A DNA stretch of 22,812 bases from Chloroflexota bacterium (GCA_011046405.1 DSAR01000248.1:1-22812), one strand, 5' to 3'; shown: positions 6,199 through 14,566, counted from the first letter of the stretch. The notes: a model not told the origin generated them from the sequence alone. Program-made: numbers and translations.

Positions 6199-9100
6199 TC
6201 AATTCGAGAGCGCCGCGTCCACGACGATCTCCAGATCGCGTCGCAGTTCCCGCTCGTAGAGGAGCGTGTTGTCCACTTGCCTGTCTGGAAAGGGGGTAGC
6301 AGCCACGAGCCTGGCCTCTTCCGGCAAGCGGAGCGCGATGCGCACCGGGCGGGCGCCGGTCCCCCCTTGCTTCTGGACGTACAGCCGGTAGCGCCATCCC
6401 CCGTCCCCAACCGCTTCCAGCACGCTCGCTGGCAGATCGTAGACGAAACGGGTCTCGACCCGCTCGCCGGGCGCCAGCACCAGGAAAGTCGCGAACACGG
6501 CACGGCCTCCCTCCCCGGGCAGGACCTCGGTCTCCCCGGCGCGATCCTGCCCTGTCAGGAGCAGGCGTCCCGGCACCGGATGGGGTGTTGCTTCGAGCAG
6601 ACGGCTCCCCCCGGGCGCATAGACACGGACGTAATCCCAATAGCAGCGGGCCATCATCTGCTCGTAGGTCAGGTCGTAACGGGATTCGTGGCGGCAGGGG
6701 GCGCCGGTATCCGGCGCGCCGGTATCTGGCCCGTCGTGCCGGTGGGTGACGGTCAGCACGGCCCGGGGACGGTCCAGATCCCGGAGATCGACGGTGTAAC
6801 TCAGGCGCTCGGTGACGTAGGGATTGACCTTGTTGAACCCCAGGTTGGCGTCGACGAGCATCAGGTAATCGCCCGGCCCCTCGTGGAGCGCGCCGTCCCA
6901 GCCCGCCCGGCGGAGCGCCGCGCCGCCAGCTGCGCCGCTAGCGGCGCGGTGAGCGGCGCCCTCGGCGGGCACGTAGACGAAGAGATGCCGCTCCTCCAAC
7001 GCCTGTAACACCGCCCCGCCCAACGCCGCCAGGTCAACATCGCCGGCGCGGAGCCTGTTCACCACCGCCGTCAACAGGCGGCCCATGAAATCCTTGCGCT
7101 GCGCCCGCCACTCGACGGTCAGTCCCTGGCCCTCGGCGGGAGCCCACGATTGGCGCACCGCCTGGATCACGTTGTCGCCCGTCAACGGTTCGGGGTGCTC
7201 CAACACCGTCAGCGGCCCGAGGGCCTCCACGAGCAGCCGCAGCGTCTCCTGGTCGATTGCGACGACGCCGTCGAAAACGACGCCGTCGAAATCGACGCCG
7301 TCGGCCTCGACGTCGTAACGCAGGCGATAGAGTTGGAGTGCCATCTCGGCGGCGGTGGGGAAATCGGGGCTCCAGTTGCTGTCCCGGAACACCCACGGCA
7401 CCGGCCCCATCACCTCGCGCATGGGCCGGGGCGCGACCGGGTAGGCCTTGGAGAAATCGTCGACGGCGTAACTGTCCTCGAAGGTCAGGTGGATCACCTC
7501 CCCGCCCGCTACGACGACCCGGGCGACGCCGCTGATGAAGCCGCCCGTCGGCCGCAACTCGTCGTCGTTCTGCACCAGGACCAGGTAGGTGCGTGGCCGG
7601 TCGCCGCCCAGGAGTTCCGGCAGCGCCATCGCCCCCTGGACACCGTTCTCCAACAACGGCAACAGCCGGTCGAGTTGAGCCACGCCCTCGCGCAACCGGG
7701 GCGACAGGTCACCGGCCCGGATGGCCTCGCGCGACTGCCGCACCCGTTCCAGCGTCGCCAACGCCCGCGCCAGATCGGGCCGGGCTGCCCGGAGCCCGTC
7801 CATCGCGACGGCGGGCGGGGCGTCCGCCAACCCGGCCAGCGGCTCGACCAGTCCCTCGCCGGCCGCCGTCAGGTCGAGCCCCATCTGCACGAGATGCGGG
7901 GCGGCCGCCAGGTCGGGCCCGTAAACAGGCATCCAACCCAGGCGCGGGGCCAACGCCAGGGGGAGCGCGAGTTCTGATTGTAACCCCAGCAGGTCGGCCC
8001 GCGTCTGGTGGAGCAGGGCCGCCGCCTCCTCCACGTCCCCACCGGCCCCCTGGGACAGCGTTTGCAGGGCCTCCAGGTCCGCTTCGAGCAGGGCCAGCCA
8101 AGCGCGGGCGCGGTTGACCCGGCTGTAACCCCAAACGGCGACGAGAAGAACCAACACCAAACAAACGATGGCAGTCCGACGTCTCACGTCCAACGTCCGA
8201 CGTCTCATGTCCGATGTCTGACGTCCGACGTCCGATGTCCACAGGGCTGCGCCGAGGCCGAGGACGGCCCAGGTGAAGACGCCGGGTTTCTGGCCCAGGG
8301 CGATGGCGTCGGCCAGGCCGAAGGTCACCTGGGCCAGCAGTCCCAGGCCCAGCCCGGCGGCGAGGGCGGCGGCCCCTCCCAAGGGCCCGGCCCCATCGAC
8401 GGCCCCACCAGCGGCCCCACCAGCGGCCCCATCGGCGTCCCCATCAGCAGGCAGCGACGTGCGCCGCCAGACCTGGGCCATCATCCACCCGAAGGCCAGC
8501 AGCAGCCAGGCGAAGGCCGCCAACCCCGGCAATCCCAGGTCCAAGCCAGTCTGGAGGAAGAGGTTGTGGGCGTGGGTCGCGTCGCGCCCGGCCGGGATGA
8601 GGAACGTGGGATAGCGGGCGTGGATCACGGGGAACAGTGTGTCGAAACCGATGCCGGTGAGGGGATGATCCTGGATGACGCGCAACGAGCGTCGCCAGAT
8701 CTCGACCCGCCCGACCCAGCTGGTCTCCTCGGCCAGCGATTCCAGGTTGGGGACGCCGAAGAGGGCCTGGCCCACCCGGTCGGGGCCGTAATAGGCGAGC
8801 AACCCGATCCCCACCAGCAGCAGGACGAGGACCACCCGGCGGGGCCAACGACCCAGCGTCGCGCCGGACAGGAGCAGCGCCAGGCTCACGGCGACGCAGG
8901 CCATGCGGGATTGGGTCAGCAGCAGGGTGAAGGCGGTCAACCCCAGGACCGCCGCCAGGCCCAGCGTCCGGAGGACGTGAAGCCAGGCGGGCAGCGAGCG
9001 ACGGCGCAAGGCGTGGAGCAGCAGAACGGCGGCGAGGGGGACGAACAGCGTCAGCGCGCCGGCGACCTGGTTGGCGTTGAACCCACGCTCCGCCCGGGGA

Positions 9101-9609
9101 ATCCCCCGCAACAGCGTGGGCGCGCGCTCGTAGACGGCGGACAGAAACGGAAACAGCAGCGGCGATTTGCGACCGGCCCAGTGCGCGCCGACCAGGCTCG
9201 CCGCCGCCATCGCCGCGCCGCCCGCCAGGATCAATCCCGCCGCCAGCCACAGACCGCGCCGCGTGCGGATACCGTTGACCATGGCGTAGAAGAGGGCCAC
9301 GCCCAGCAGAAGGCCGCACACCTTGGGCAGACTGCGGGCCGGATCGTAGGCGGCCGCCAGCCCGACGAGCGTCATGATCAACAGAATGAGCAACGGAACG
9401 TCCAACGGCGTGCGAACCGTCAAGCGCCCCTGCGCCAGCCAGCGGCAGGCCCACAACAGCGGGATCAGCCCCAGCAGCCAGGGCGCGACGTCGGGTTGGG
9501 GGAAGATCAGGAGCGGGGCCAGGAGCAGTAGCAGCAGAAGCTCGATGCGCGGCCACAGGCGACGGAGGGCGGATGGGCTAGCGGTCGTCATCTGGGGGCT
9601 ATCCGTCAT
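6199..9609 (-). CDS. O-antigen ligase/polymerase-like membrane protein fused to DUF4012
   Basis: This 1136-residue protein joins two families that are usually separate. Residues 20-455 form a polytopic O-antigen ligase (Wzy_C/WaaL) domain of about ten or more helices. It has RGFNANQVAGAL (175-186), the SRMACV helix, the large loop with SWVGRVEIWRRSLRVIQDHP (297-315), and the hallmark THAHNLFLQTGLDLGLPG (345-362). Residues 479-1136 are a DUF4012 protein with its own N-terminal membrane helix (480-494), a coiled-coil region, and the core YLVLVQNDDELRPTGGF (675-691). DUF4012 is common in Gram-positive and Chloroflexota polysaccharide loci and has no settled function. The junction (residues 457-478) is encoded by a 7-bp repeat. 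Several linkers hold short in-frame duplications (VDFDGVVFDGVV, PDTGAPDTGA, Gly/Ala runs). The start overlaps the TPR gene by 11 bp. The probable role is to polymerise or transfer lipid-linked glycan at the outer membrane face. Confidence 0.93.
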   Translation of the reverse strand: MTDSPQMTTASPSALRRLWPRIELLLLLLLAPLLIFPQPDVAPWLLGLIPLLWACRWLAQGRLTVRTPLDVPLLILLIMTLVGLAAAYDPARSLPKVCGLLLGVALFYAMVNGIRTRRGLWLAAGLILAGGAAMAAASLVGAHWAGRKSPLLFPFLSAVYERAPTLLRGIPRAERGFNANQVAGALTLFVPLAAVLLLHALRRRSLPAWLHVLRTLGLAAVLGLTAFTLLLTQSRMACVAVSLALLLSGATLGRWPRRVVLVLLLVGIGLLAYYGPDRVGQALFGVPNLESLAEETSWVGRVEIWRRSLRVIQDHPLTGIGFDTLFPVIHARYPTFLIPAGRDATHAHNLFLQTGLDLGLPGLAAFAWLLLAFGWMMAQVWRRTSLPADGDADGAAGGAAGGAVDGAGPLGGAAALAAGLGLGLLAQVTFGLADAIALGQKPGVFTWAVLGLGAALWTSDVGRQTSDMRRRTLDVRRRTAIVCLVLVLLVAVWGYSRVNRARAWLALLEADLEALQTLSQGAGGDVEEAAALLHQTRADLLGLQSELALPLALAPRLGWMPVYGPDLAAAPHLVQMGLDLTAAGEGLVEPLAGLADAPPAVAMDGLRAARPDLARALATLERVRQSREAIRAGDLSPRLREGVAQLDRLLPLLENGVQGAMALPELLGGDRPRTYLVLVQNDDELRPTGGFISGVARVVVAGGEVIHLTFEDSYAVDDFSKAYPVAPRPMREVMGPVPWVFRDSNWSPDFPTAAEMALQLYRLRYDVEADGVDFDGVVFDGVVAIDQETLRLLVEALGPLTVLEHPEPLTGDNVIQAVRQSWAPAEGQGLTVEWRAQRKDFMGRLLTAVVNRLRAGDVDLAALGGAVLQALEERHLFVYVPAEGAAHRAASGAAGGAALRRAGWDGALHEGPGDYLMLVDANLGFNKVNPYVTERLSYTVDLRDLDRPRAVLTVTHRHDGPDTGAPDTGAPCRHESRYDLTYEQMMARCYWDYVRVYAPGGSRLLEATPHPVPGRLLLTGQDRAGETEVLPGEGGRAVFATFLVLAPGERVETRFVYDLPASVLEAVGDGGWRYRLYVQKQGGTGARPVRIALRLPEEARLVAATPFPDRQVDNTLLYERELRRDLEIVVDAALSN
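8176..8238. repeat. Heptameric tandem repeat inside the ligase/DUF4012 gene
   Basis: Nine consecutive 7-bp units of the form CCGACGT (variants CTCACGT, CCAACGT, CTCATGT, CCGATGT, CTGACGT) occupy 63 bp, or 21 codons, and keep the frame. They encode the TSD/RRRT-rich link exactly between the last ligase helix and the first DUF4012 helix. Confidence 0.85.
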
Positions 9610-10858
9610 CGTCCGGCGCCTCGAACCAGCCGAGTTCCGCTAGCCCTTGCCGGGCCTGGGCGTTCCCCGGGTCCAGGGCCAACGCCTGCCGGTAGGCGGC
9701 GATGGCGTCGTGGTAGCGGCTCGCCTGGGCGTAGGCCCGGGCCAGGGGGAGCAGGCGGGACACGTCGTCTGGCGCCAGCGACGAGGCGCGCGCCAGGTGA
9801 TCCAGCGCCTCGTCGTAGCGGGCCTGCTGCAGGAAACAGTCGCCCAGGAGCCCGTGGCCCCGCTCGGCCAACCGTGTTTCGGCGGCGGAGGCCGGGGACG
9901 ACGCCTGGTCAGGCGGCAGCAGAGGGTCCAACCAATCCCGCGCCTCGTCACACGCGCCCTGTTCGGCGTATGCCTGCCCCAGGGCCATGCGGGCGGGGAC
10001 GTAACCGGGGTCGACGCGCAGCGCCCACTGCCAATGGGGGAGCGCCGCCTCTGGCGCGTCCAACTTGTGGGCCAGCAGCCAGCCCATCCGGTAATGGGGG
10101 GCGGGATCGTCGGGCGATAACACCGCAGCCTGGCCGAAAGCCTCCAGCGCCGATTCCCACGCCTGGCGAGCCACGTAGACCTCGGCCCGCAGGAGATAGC
10201 GGCGCGGCGACACGGGCGGTTCCAGCGCGGCGGCCGATTCCAGCGCGGCGAGGGCGTCCGCCTCCTGGCCCAACGCGCTCAAGGCCCGGCCCAGGTAATA
10301 GTAGGCGTCGGCCGATTCCGGGTTAAGGGCCAGCGCCTGCTCGTATTGGGCCACTGCAGCGGCGGGATCACCCGCGCCCGCCAGCGCCAGCCCACGATGG
10401 ATGAAGTACTCGTCGGCGCCGGCCGCCCGCCACTCCCGGAGCGCGCGCGTCTCCAATCCCCGCGCCGCCAACGCCTGCCCGCGCCGGAAACGGGCGACGA
10501 CGTCGCCGGGCGATAGGGCCGCGGCCCGGTCGAGGGCGGCGTCCCGCGCGGGGGTAGCCTGCCACTGCTCGTAGACGGCGCCCAGGTTATAGTAGGCCTG
10601 CCCGTTGAGCGGATCCCAGGCCAGCGCTCGCTGGAAGGCCTGCCCCGCCCGGGCCGCCCGTTCTGTGCGGGCCTCTCCCCCCAGCCCCGGCGCGAGGAGC
10701 GCCCGGTTCAGCCGCAGCGAGCCGACGTTGTTGTAGATCACCGTCGCGAGGCCCGTCCGCAGCGGCCAGAGCAGGAGCAGGGCCAGACCGAGCGCGATCA
10801 AAACGCACCCCAGTCGACGTTTGAATTCGGATCTCGAATCGCGGATAGAGAATAACAT
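9599..10858 (-). CDS. Membrane-anchored tetratricopeptide-repeat protein
   Basis: The 419-residue protein has a basic N-terminus and one membrane helix (about residues 15-36). About eight or nine TPR units follow from residue 68 to the end; typical units read AQYEQALALNPESADAYYYL and AYRQALALDPGNAQARQGL. TPR arrays mediate protein contacts and in envelope loci often accompany O-antigen ligase or polymerase proteins. The stop overlaps the start of the ligase/DUF4012 gene by 11 bp, so the two are probably translationally coupled and the products may act together. It is the first gene of the minus-strand operon. The ATG at 10858 has only a weak ribosome site (AGG close to the start), so the start is less certain than the frame. 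Confidence 0.9.
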   Translation of the reverse strand: MLFSIRDSRSEFKRRLGCVLIALGLALLLLWPLRTGLATVIYNNVGSLRLNRALLAPGLGGEARTERAARAGQAFQRALAWDPLNGQAYYNLGAVYEQWQATPARDAALDRAAALSPGDVVARFRRGQALAARGLETRALREWRAAGADEYFIHRGLALAGAGDPAAAVAQYEQALALNPESADAYYYLGRALSALGQEADALAALESAAALEPPVSPRRYLLRAEVYVARQAWESALEAFGQAAVLSPDDPAPHYRMGWLLAHKLDAPEAALPHWQWALRVDPGYVPARMALGQAYAEQGACDEARDWLDPLLPPDQASSPASAAETRLAERGHGLLGDCFLQQARYDEALDHLARASSLAPDDVSRLLPLARAYAQASRYHDAIAAYRQALALDPGNAQARQGLAELGWFEAPDDDG

Positions 10859-10868
10859 CAGCCTGTGT

Positions 10869-10897
10869 TTGCTCTCACCATTTAAATACGCTATAAT
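10869..10897 (+). promoter_or_regulatory. Possible plus-strand promoter before the DUF6922-like gene
   Basis: A perfect -10 TATAAT (10892-10897) has a weak -35 TTGCTC 17 bp upstream. It points towards the plus-strand gene, about 225 bp away. A near-perfect hairpin, GGTTACTCCT/AGGAGTTACC with one mismatch (10911-10933), lies just after the expected transcription start. Confidence 0.35.
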
Positions 10898-10960
10898 GAA
10901 CGTGCTTCCCGGTTACTCCTGTTAGGAGTTACCAGTTGCCTCATCAACAACCGGAATTAG

Positions 10961-11024
10961 CCACGAATTTCACGAATTGACACGAATTTTGCTTTTCTAT
11001 TCGTGAAATTCGTGCAATTCGCGG
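10961..11024. repeat. CACGAATT-family inverted repeat
   Basis: The left arm (10961-10989) carries three CACGAATT units and the right arm (10999-11024) carries the reverse complement ATTCGTG units, so the whole could fold into a hairpin. The same family appears as a single arm at 17308-17336. The repeat lies in the gap between the divergent TPR and DUF6922-like genes. Confidence 0.75.
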
Positions 11025-11121
11025 CAGAGAAAGCCTCAACTGCGTAACGCCTACCTGTAGTCAAATCGCCAGTCTCCCACTTGAGTGTTGCTGCACAAAA
11101 TAAATAGGGAGTCAGACTGAT

Positions 11122-11403
11122 ATGCGTATCCAAAACAAATATCTGCCCATAAACCCTGATCTGGTCTGGGACTATGACATCCCCCCAGATGAGCAACAGA
11201 GCGAGGCCTTTCGGCGGTGGTACGTCGGCCGCGTGTTAACCCGGGGAGGCGCAGATGACATCCAGGAGATCAGTCTGGCAACGATTCACGCCTATCTCCC
11301 CCACATCTCCCTGCCGTCTCGTATTCGTCGCTTCTGGGAATGGTATTTCAGCTTAGCAGACGTGAGGGAGCGCCTTGGAACTACTGACAGATCTACAACG
11401 TAA
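11122..11403 (+). CDS. Small DUF6922-like protein
   Basis: The 93-residue product is soluble. It has NPDLVWDYDIP near the start, then FRRWYVGRVLTRGGADDIQ and a C-terminal SRIRRFWEWYFS. This pattern (hydrophobic-W-x-Y-D, RVLxRGxxxDI, FWxxYF) is what I recall for DUF6922 proteins, which often sit upstream of AbiEii-type nucleotidyltransferases as antitoxin-like partners. No nucleotidyltransferase follows: the gene runs into the end of the adaptor gene 5 bp away, convergently. GGGAG lies 10 nt before the ATG, which supports translation. It interrupts an otherwise minus-strand region and follows inverted repeats, which suggests later arrival. Confidence 0.7.
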   Translation: MRIQNKYLPINPDLVWDYDIPPDEQQSEAFRRWYVGRVLTRGGADDIQEISLATIHAYLPHISLPSRIRRFWEWYFSLADVRERLGTTDRSTT

Positions 11404-11408
11404 AATCC

Positions 11409-12740
11409 TCAAGGTATCCGGATCACCTGCTCCTCCCGCAAACCGGCCGTGACCTCGGTCCACTCGTCGTTGGCGAGGCCGGTCTCGATCTCGACCCGCG
11501 TCACCTCGCCCTCCCCATCCTCGTCGAGCAATTCGACGTACCGCCGCCCGCCGATGGTCAGGATCGCGTCGGTGGGCGCGCGCAGCACGTCCTCCTTCGC
11601 CCGCCCGGCGATCGACACGTCCGCCCCCATGCGAATCGTCGCCGGCACGTCCTGCCCCTCGTCGAAGGCGATGGTCACCTCGTACGCCCGGCCGCCCTGC
11701 CAGATGGCGGCCTGGTCGACGATCTGCAGCACGGTCCCGCTGTAGGTCTGGTTGGGGTAGACGTCGAGCCGGATGGTCGCCCGCTGCCCCACGTGGATGC
11801 GGTCGACGTTCTCCTCCAGGATCGTGGCGACGATCCACAGTTGTGAAGGATCGGCGACGACACCGATGGTCTCGTAGGCCCCCACCTGGTCGCCGGGGCG
11901 CTTCTCGACGGAGACGGCGACGCCGGTGAGCGGGGCCGCCAGCAGCGTGTCGGAGAGCTGCGCCGTGGCCCAGTCCCGCTGCAAGCGCGCCCGCTCGACC
12001 TGTGTCCGCGCGATCGCCAATTCCAGTTCCTGCGCCTCCGCCTGGAGCGCCTGATTCTTCCGTTCGGCTCGCCGGGCCTCTTGCACCTGCGCCAATTGGG
12101 CCTGGGCCAGCTGGTAATTCCACTGATTCAGGCGCAACGTCCAGCTGTGCGCCTCCGTCTCCTCAATGGGCGCCCAATGGCGGGTGAGCGCCTGCTCGTA
12201 GGCCTCCTGGGCGTAGGCCAGTTCGACCCGCGCCCGCTCCACACCGATCTCGGCCGCCAACAACCGGGCGTCCAGGTCGGAAGGGGACGCCTGTTCCGTC
12301 TGCAACACCTTCAGTTGGAGCGCCCGCTCCGCCTGTTCCAGGTCGAACTGGGCCAGCAGGGCCGCCTTCTGCGCGCCGGGGGCGTCGAGTTCGGCCAGCA
12401 GCTCGCCCTCGGCCACCCGGTCGCCGGGCGAGACGTGGACCGCCTTCAGCGTGCCGCCGATGGGGAAGGCCAGCGTCGCCTCCTGCCGGGCCACGATCCG
12501 CCCCCGGGCCGCGATCGATTCGGCCACGTCGCCGGTGGTGACGGTGTAGGTCTCGCCCGGCGGCAGGCCCGGGGTGGGCGGCGGCGCGAAGGTGGGCGCC
12601 ACGCCGGCCCCGGGCGGGCTGCAGGCGGCGCACGGAAGGCCCGCGAGAAGCAAGAGAAAGAGGAAGAGGCTGGGTAGGTGTCTTGACGTGTGGGAATGCG
12701 TTTCCGTTTTTGTATCTGCATTTTTAGTGTGTGGAATCAA
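11409..12740 (-). CDS. HlyD/RND-type membrane-fusion adaptor, probable lipoprotein
   Basis: The 443-residue protein begins with a signal segment (about 21-40) ending in Cys-rich GLPCAACS, with Cys40 (or Cys37) a possible lipidation site. It then has the periplasmic-adaptor order: a first lipoyl-like half (GTLKAVHVSPGDRVAEGELL, about 97-115), a long coiled-coil hairpin (about 124-268), a second lipoyl half (LLAAPLTGVAVSVEKRPGDQ), and a beta-barrel and membrane-proximal domain up to EEQVIRIP. Such adaptors link an inner-membrane pump to export. No ABC or RND permease is in the window. The start is a TTG with GGAG about 8 nt upstream, 50 bp after the BY-kinase gene, so both are probably one transcript, and the adaptor may serve polysaccharide export. 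That link is inferred. Confidence 0.88.
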   Translation of the reverse strand: MIPHTKNADTKTETHSHTSRHLPSLFLFLLLLAGLPCAACSPPGAGVAPTFAPPPTPGLPPGETYTVTTGDVAESIAARGRIVARQEATLAFPIGGTLKAVHVSPGDRVAEGELLAELDAPGAQKAALLAQFDLEQAERALQLKVLQTEQASPSDLDARLLAAEIGVERARVELAYAQEAYEQALTRHWAPIEETEAHSWTLRLNQWNYQLAQAQLAQVQEARRAERKNQALQAEAQELELAIARTQVERARLQRDWATAQLSDTLLAAPLTGVAVSVEKRPGDQVGAYETIGVVADPSQLWIVATILEENVDRIHVGQRATIRLDVYPNQTYSGTVLQIVDQAAIWQGGRAYEVTIAFDEGQDVPATIRMGADVSIAGRAKEDVLRAPTDAILTIGGRRYVELLDEDGEGEVTRVEIETGLANDEWTEVTAGLREEQVIRIP

Positions 12741-12790
12741 CGTGACGTCTCCGTCCCGCCGCCGTTGTGCTCGACCGGGCGCCGGTCTTT

Positions 12791-14443
12791 TTAAGCCCGG
12801 CCGAAGCCCAGCCAGCGTCCGATCTTCGATCGGGCGATCTTCGATCGGGCGATCCAGGAGGTGTGATTGCGTCCCCGCCCGTCGCCGTAGTATGAGTAAT
12901 AGTAATAGTAGTACCCGTCCCCGCTGGGGGCCAGCCGGTTGAGCGCCACGCCCAGCACCTGGCTGCCCACGCTGGTGAGGCGTTCGAAGGCCTGGACGGC
13001 CGGCGGCCGGCGGGTCTCGCCGCTGTTGATGACCAGCAGCACGCCATCGACCCGCGTCGAGAGCACCGCCGCGTCGGTGACCGCCAGCACTGGCGGGCTG
13101 TCGAGGATGACGACGTCAGCCTGCTCCTGGAGCCAGGCGAGGAGATCGGCCATCCGTTCCGAGGCCAGCAGTTCGGCCGGGTTGGGGGCCTGGGCGCCGG
13201 CGGTGACGATCCGCAAGCCCGGCACGCCGGTCTCGCGGATCGCGGTCGCGCGCGCCTCCGGTGAGAGGAGCGCGTCCACCAGCCCGGGTGCTTTGCTCAC
13301 GTCGCAGGCGCGGTGCACGCGGGGATGGCGCAGGTCGGCGTCGACCAGGATGACCGACTTGCCGCCCTGGGCGATGACGGCCGCCAGGTTGACCGACGTG
13401 AAGGTCTTCCCCTCGGTGGGCAGGGGGCTGGTGACCAGGAGCGTGCGCACGGGACGGTCGAGGCTGGAGAACTCGAGGCTGGTACGCAGGTTGCGAAAGG
13501 CCTCGGCGATGGGCTGCAGGGGCTGCTCGGCCACGAGCAGTTTCGCGTGCCCGTTGGCCTGCTCTTTCAACCGGGGGAGCGCGCCGAGCACGTTGGTCGG
13601 CAGGGTCTGCTTGACGTCGTAGGGAGTCTTGATCGTGTCGTCCAGGTATTCGAGCAGGAAGGCCACGCCGACGCCGATCATCAGCCCGGTGGCCGCGCCG
13701 AGAAGCGTGTTCTGCAGCGCCCGCGGCCCCACCGGCGCCGTGGGCGGTTCGGCCGGCGAGTAGACGGAGATGACGTCGGTGTACCGGGCCATCGCCATGC
13801 GGAACTCCTCGGCGCTGGTGAGGAGCACCACCAGCCGGGTCTGGTCGCGCGTCAACTGGCTCTCCAGGCGCGCCCGCTCCATGCGCACAAAATCAGAAGC
13901 GCCGTTGTCCGGATCGCCCAGCGAGGCGATCTCCGCCTGGGTGCGGGCGATGTCCTCCTCCAACGTCGCGATCTTGGCCTCCAACTGATCCAGGTCGGCC
14001 TGGTAACGCGCCCGCTGGCGGCCTTTCTCCCGCTGGATGAAGGTCTGGGCGGTGGTCTCGACCAACGCCTGGGCCAGCGCCGGATCGTGGGCCTCGGCCG
14101 AGATGCGGATCAGTTGGGTGTCGCGGATCTGCTCGACGGTGAGCATGTTCTGCAGCTGACCGGCGCTCATCGACAGGCCCAGGGCGGCCGCCACCTCTCG
14201 CAACAGCACGGGGGCCTGCATCTGCTCGACGTAGGTCGAGGCGACCATCTCGCTGGTGCGCATCAGTTGGTAGATATCGCCCGGCCGCTCGCCGCCCAGG
14301 CTGATCTCCAGCGTCGTCGAAGCTCGGTAGACCGGGGCCGCGGTGGCGCTGGTGTAAAAAGCCGCCCCGCTCCCCAGAACGGTGGTCAGAACGATGATCC
14401 AGAGGTGCTTCCAGACGACGGTAGCGTATTGTCGTAGTTCCAT
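12791..14443 (-). CDS. Polysaccharide chain-length regulator fused to BY-type tyrosine kinase
   Basis: The 550-residue protein is a Wzc/CapAB-type fusion. A Wzz domain runs from about 1 to 270, with membrane helices at 13-30 and 247-264, an outer coiled coil (about 140-215), and the Pro-rich motif SPAEPPTAPVGP before the second helix. The cytoplasmic BY-kinase follows: Walker A SPLPTEGKT (339-347, with Thr343 where Gly is usual), Walker A' VILVDADLRHP (364-374), and Walker B VVILDSPP (444-451). A C-terminal tyrosine cluster GYYYYYYSYYG (510-520) is the usual autophosphorylation site. The last residues contain a doubled IARSK from a 15-bp duplication (12821-12850). Phosphorylation of the cluster is known in this family to control polymer length and export. 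The product should pair with the polymerase/ligase of the neighbouring operon. Confidence 0.95.
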   Translation of the reverse strand: MELRQYATVVWKHLWIIVLTTVLGSGAAFYTSATAAPVYRASTTLEISLGGERPGDIYQLMRTSEMVASTYVEQMQAPVLLREVAAALGLSMSAGQLQNMLTVEQIRDTQLIRISAEAHDPALAQALVETTAQTFIQREKGRQRARYQADLDQLEAKIATLEEDIARTQAEIASLGDPDNGASDFVRMERARLESQLTRDQTRLVVLLTSAEEFRMAMARYTDVISVYSPAEPPTAPVGPRALQNTLLGAATGLMIGVGVAFLLEYLDDTIKTPYDVKQTLPTNVLGALPRLKEQANGHAKLLVAEQPLQPIAEAFRNLRTSLEFSSLDRPVRTLLVTSPLPTEGKTFTSVNLAAVIAQGGKSVILVDADLRHPRVHRACDVSKAPGLVDALLSPEARATAIRETGVPGLRIVTAGAQAPNPAELLASERMADLLAWLQEQADVVILDSPPVLAVTDAAVLSTRVDGVLLVINSGETRRPPAVQAFERLTSVGSQVLGVALNRLAPSGDGYYYYYYSYYGDGRGRNHTSWIARSKIARSKIGRWLGFGRA

Positions 14444-14460
14444 TGGGTGTTGCCTTTCGG

Positions 14461-14509
14461 TTAAGGGTTAAGGGTTAAGAATTCAGGATTAAGAATTGAG
14501 GATTGAGAC
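14461..14509. repeat. Heptameric repeat array A (TTAAGAA orientation)
   Basis: Seven consecutive 7-bp units (TTAAGGG twice, then TTAAGAA, TTCAGGA, TTAAGAA, TTGAGGA, TTGAGAC) lie in the leader of the BY-kinase gene. They are the inverse of array B at 14574-14650. Confidence 0.8.
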
Positions 14510-14537
14510 TGTCTTCCTCATACGGGCGTGAATGGAT

Positions 14538-14566
14538 ATGATAACGCCATTGTCAAATCGCGTCAA
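14538..14566 (-). promoter_or_regulatory. Promoter of the BY-kinase/adaptor operon
   Basis: On the minus strand TTGACG (14561-14566) and TATCAT (14538-14543) are separated by 17 bp, about 95 bp before the kinase start codon. The promoter lies between two heptamer arrays of opposite orientation, so the unique sequence forms the loop of a potential hairpin. Confidence 0.65.

Noticed and set aside
8008..9531. Plus-strand open frame of 507 codons opposite the ligase domain
   Set aside because: It is composed of Gln/Gly/Arg/Pro-rich low-complexity sequence with no motif, while the opposite strand encodes a clear O-antigen ligase.
13313..14437. Plus-strand open frame of 374 codons opposite the BY-kinase
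   Set aside because: No domain is recognisable, and the opposite strand has Wzz and Walker motifs. It is a shadow of GC-rich codon use.
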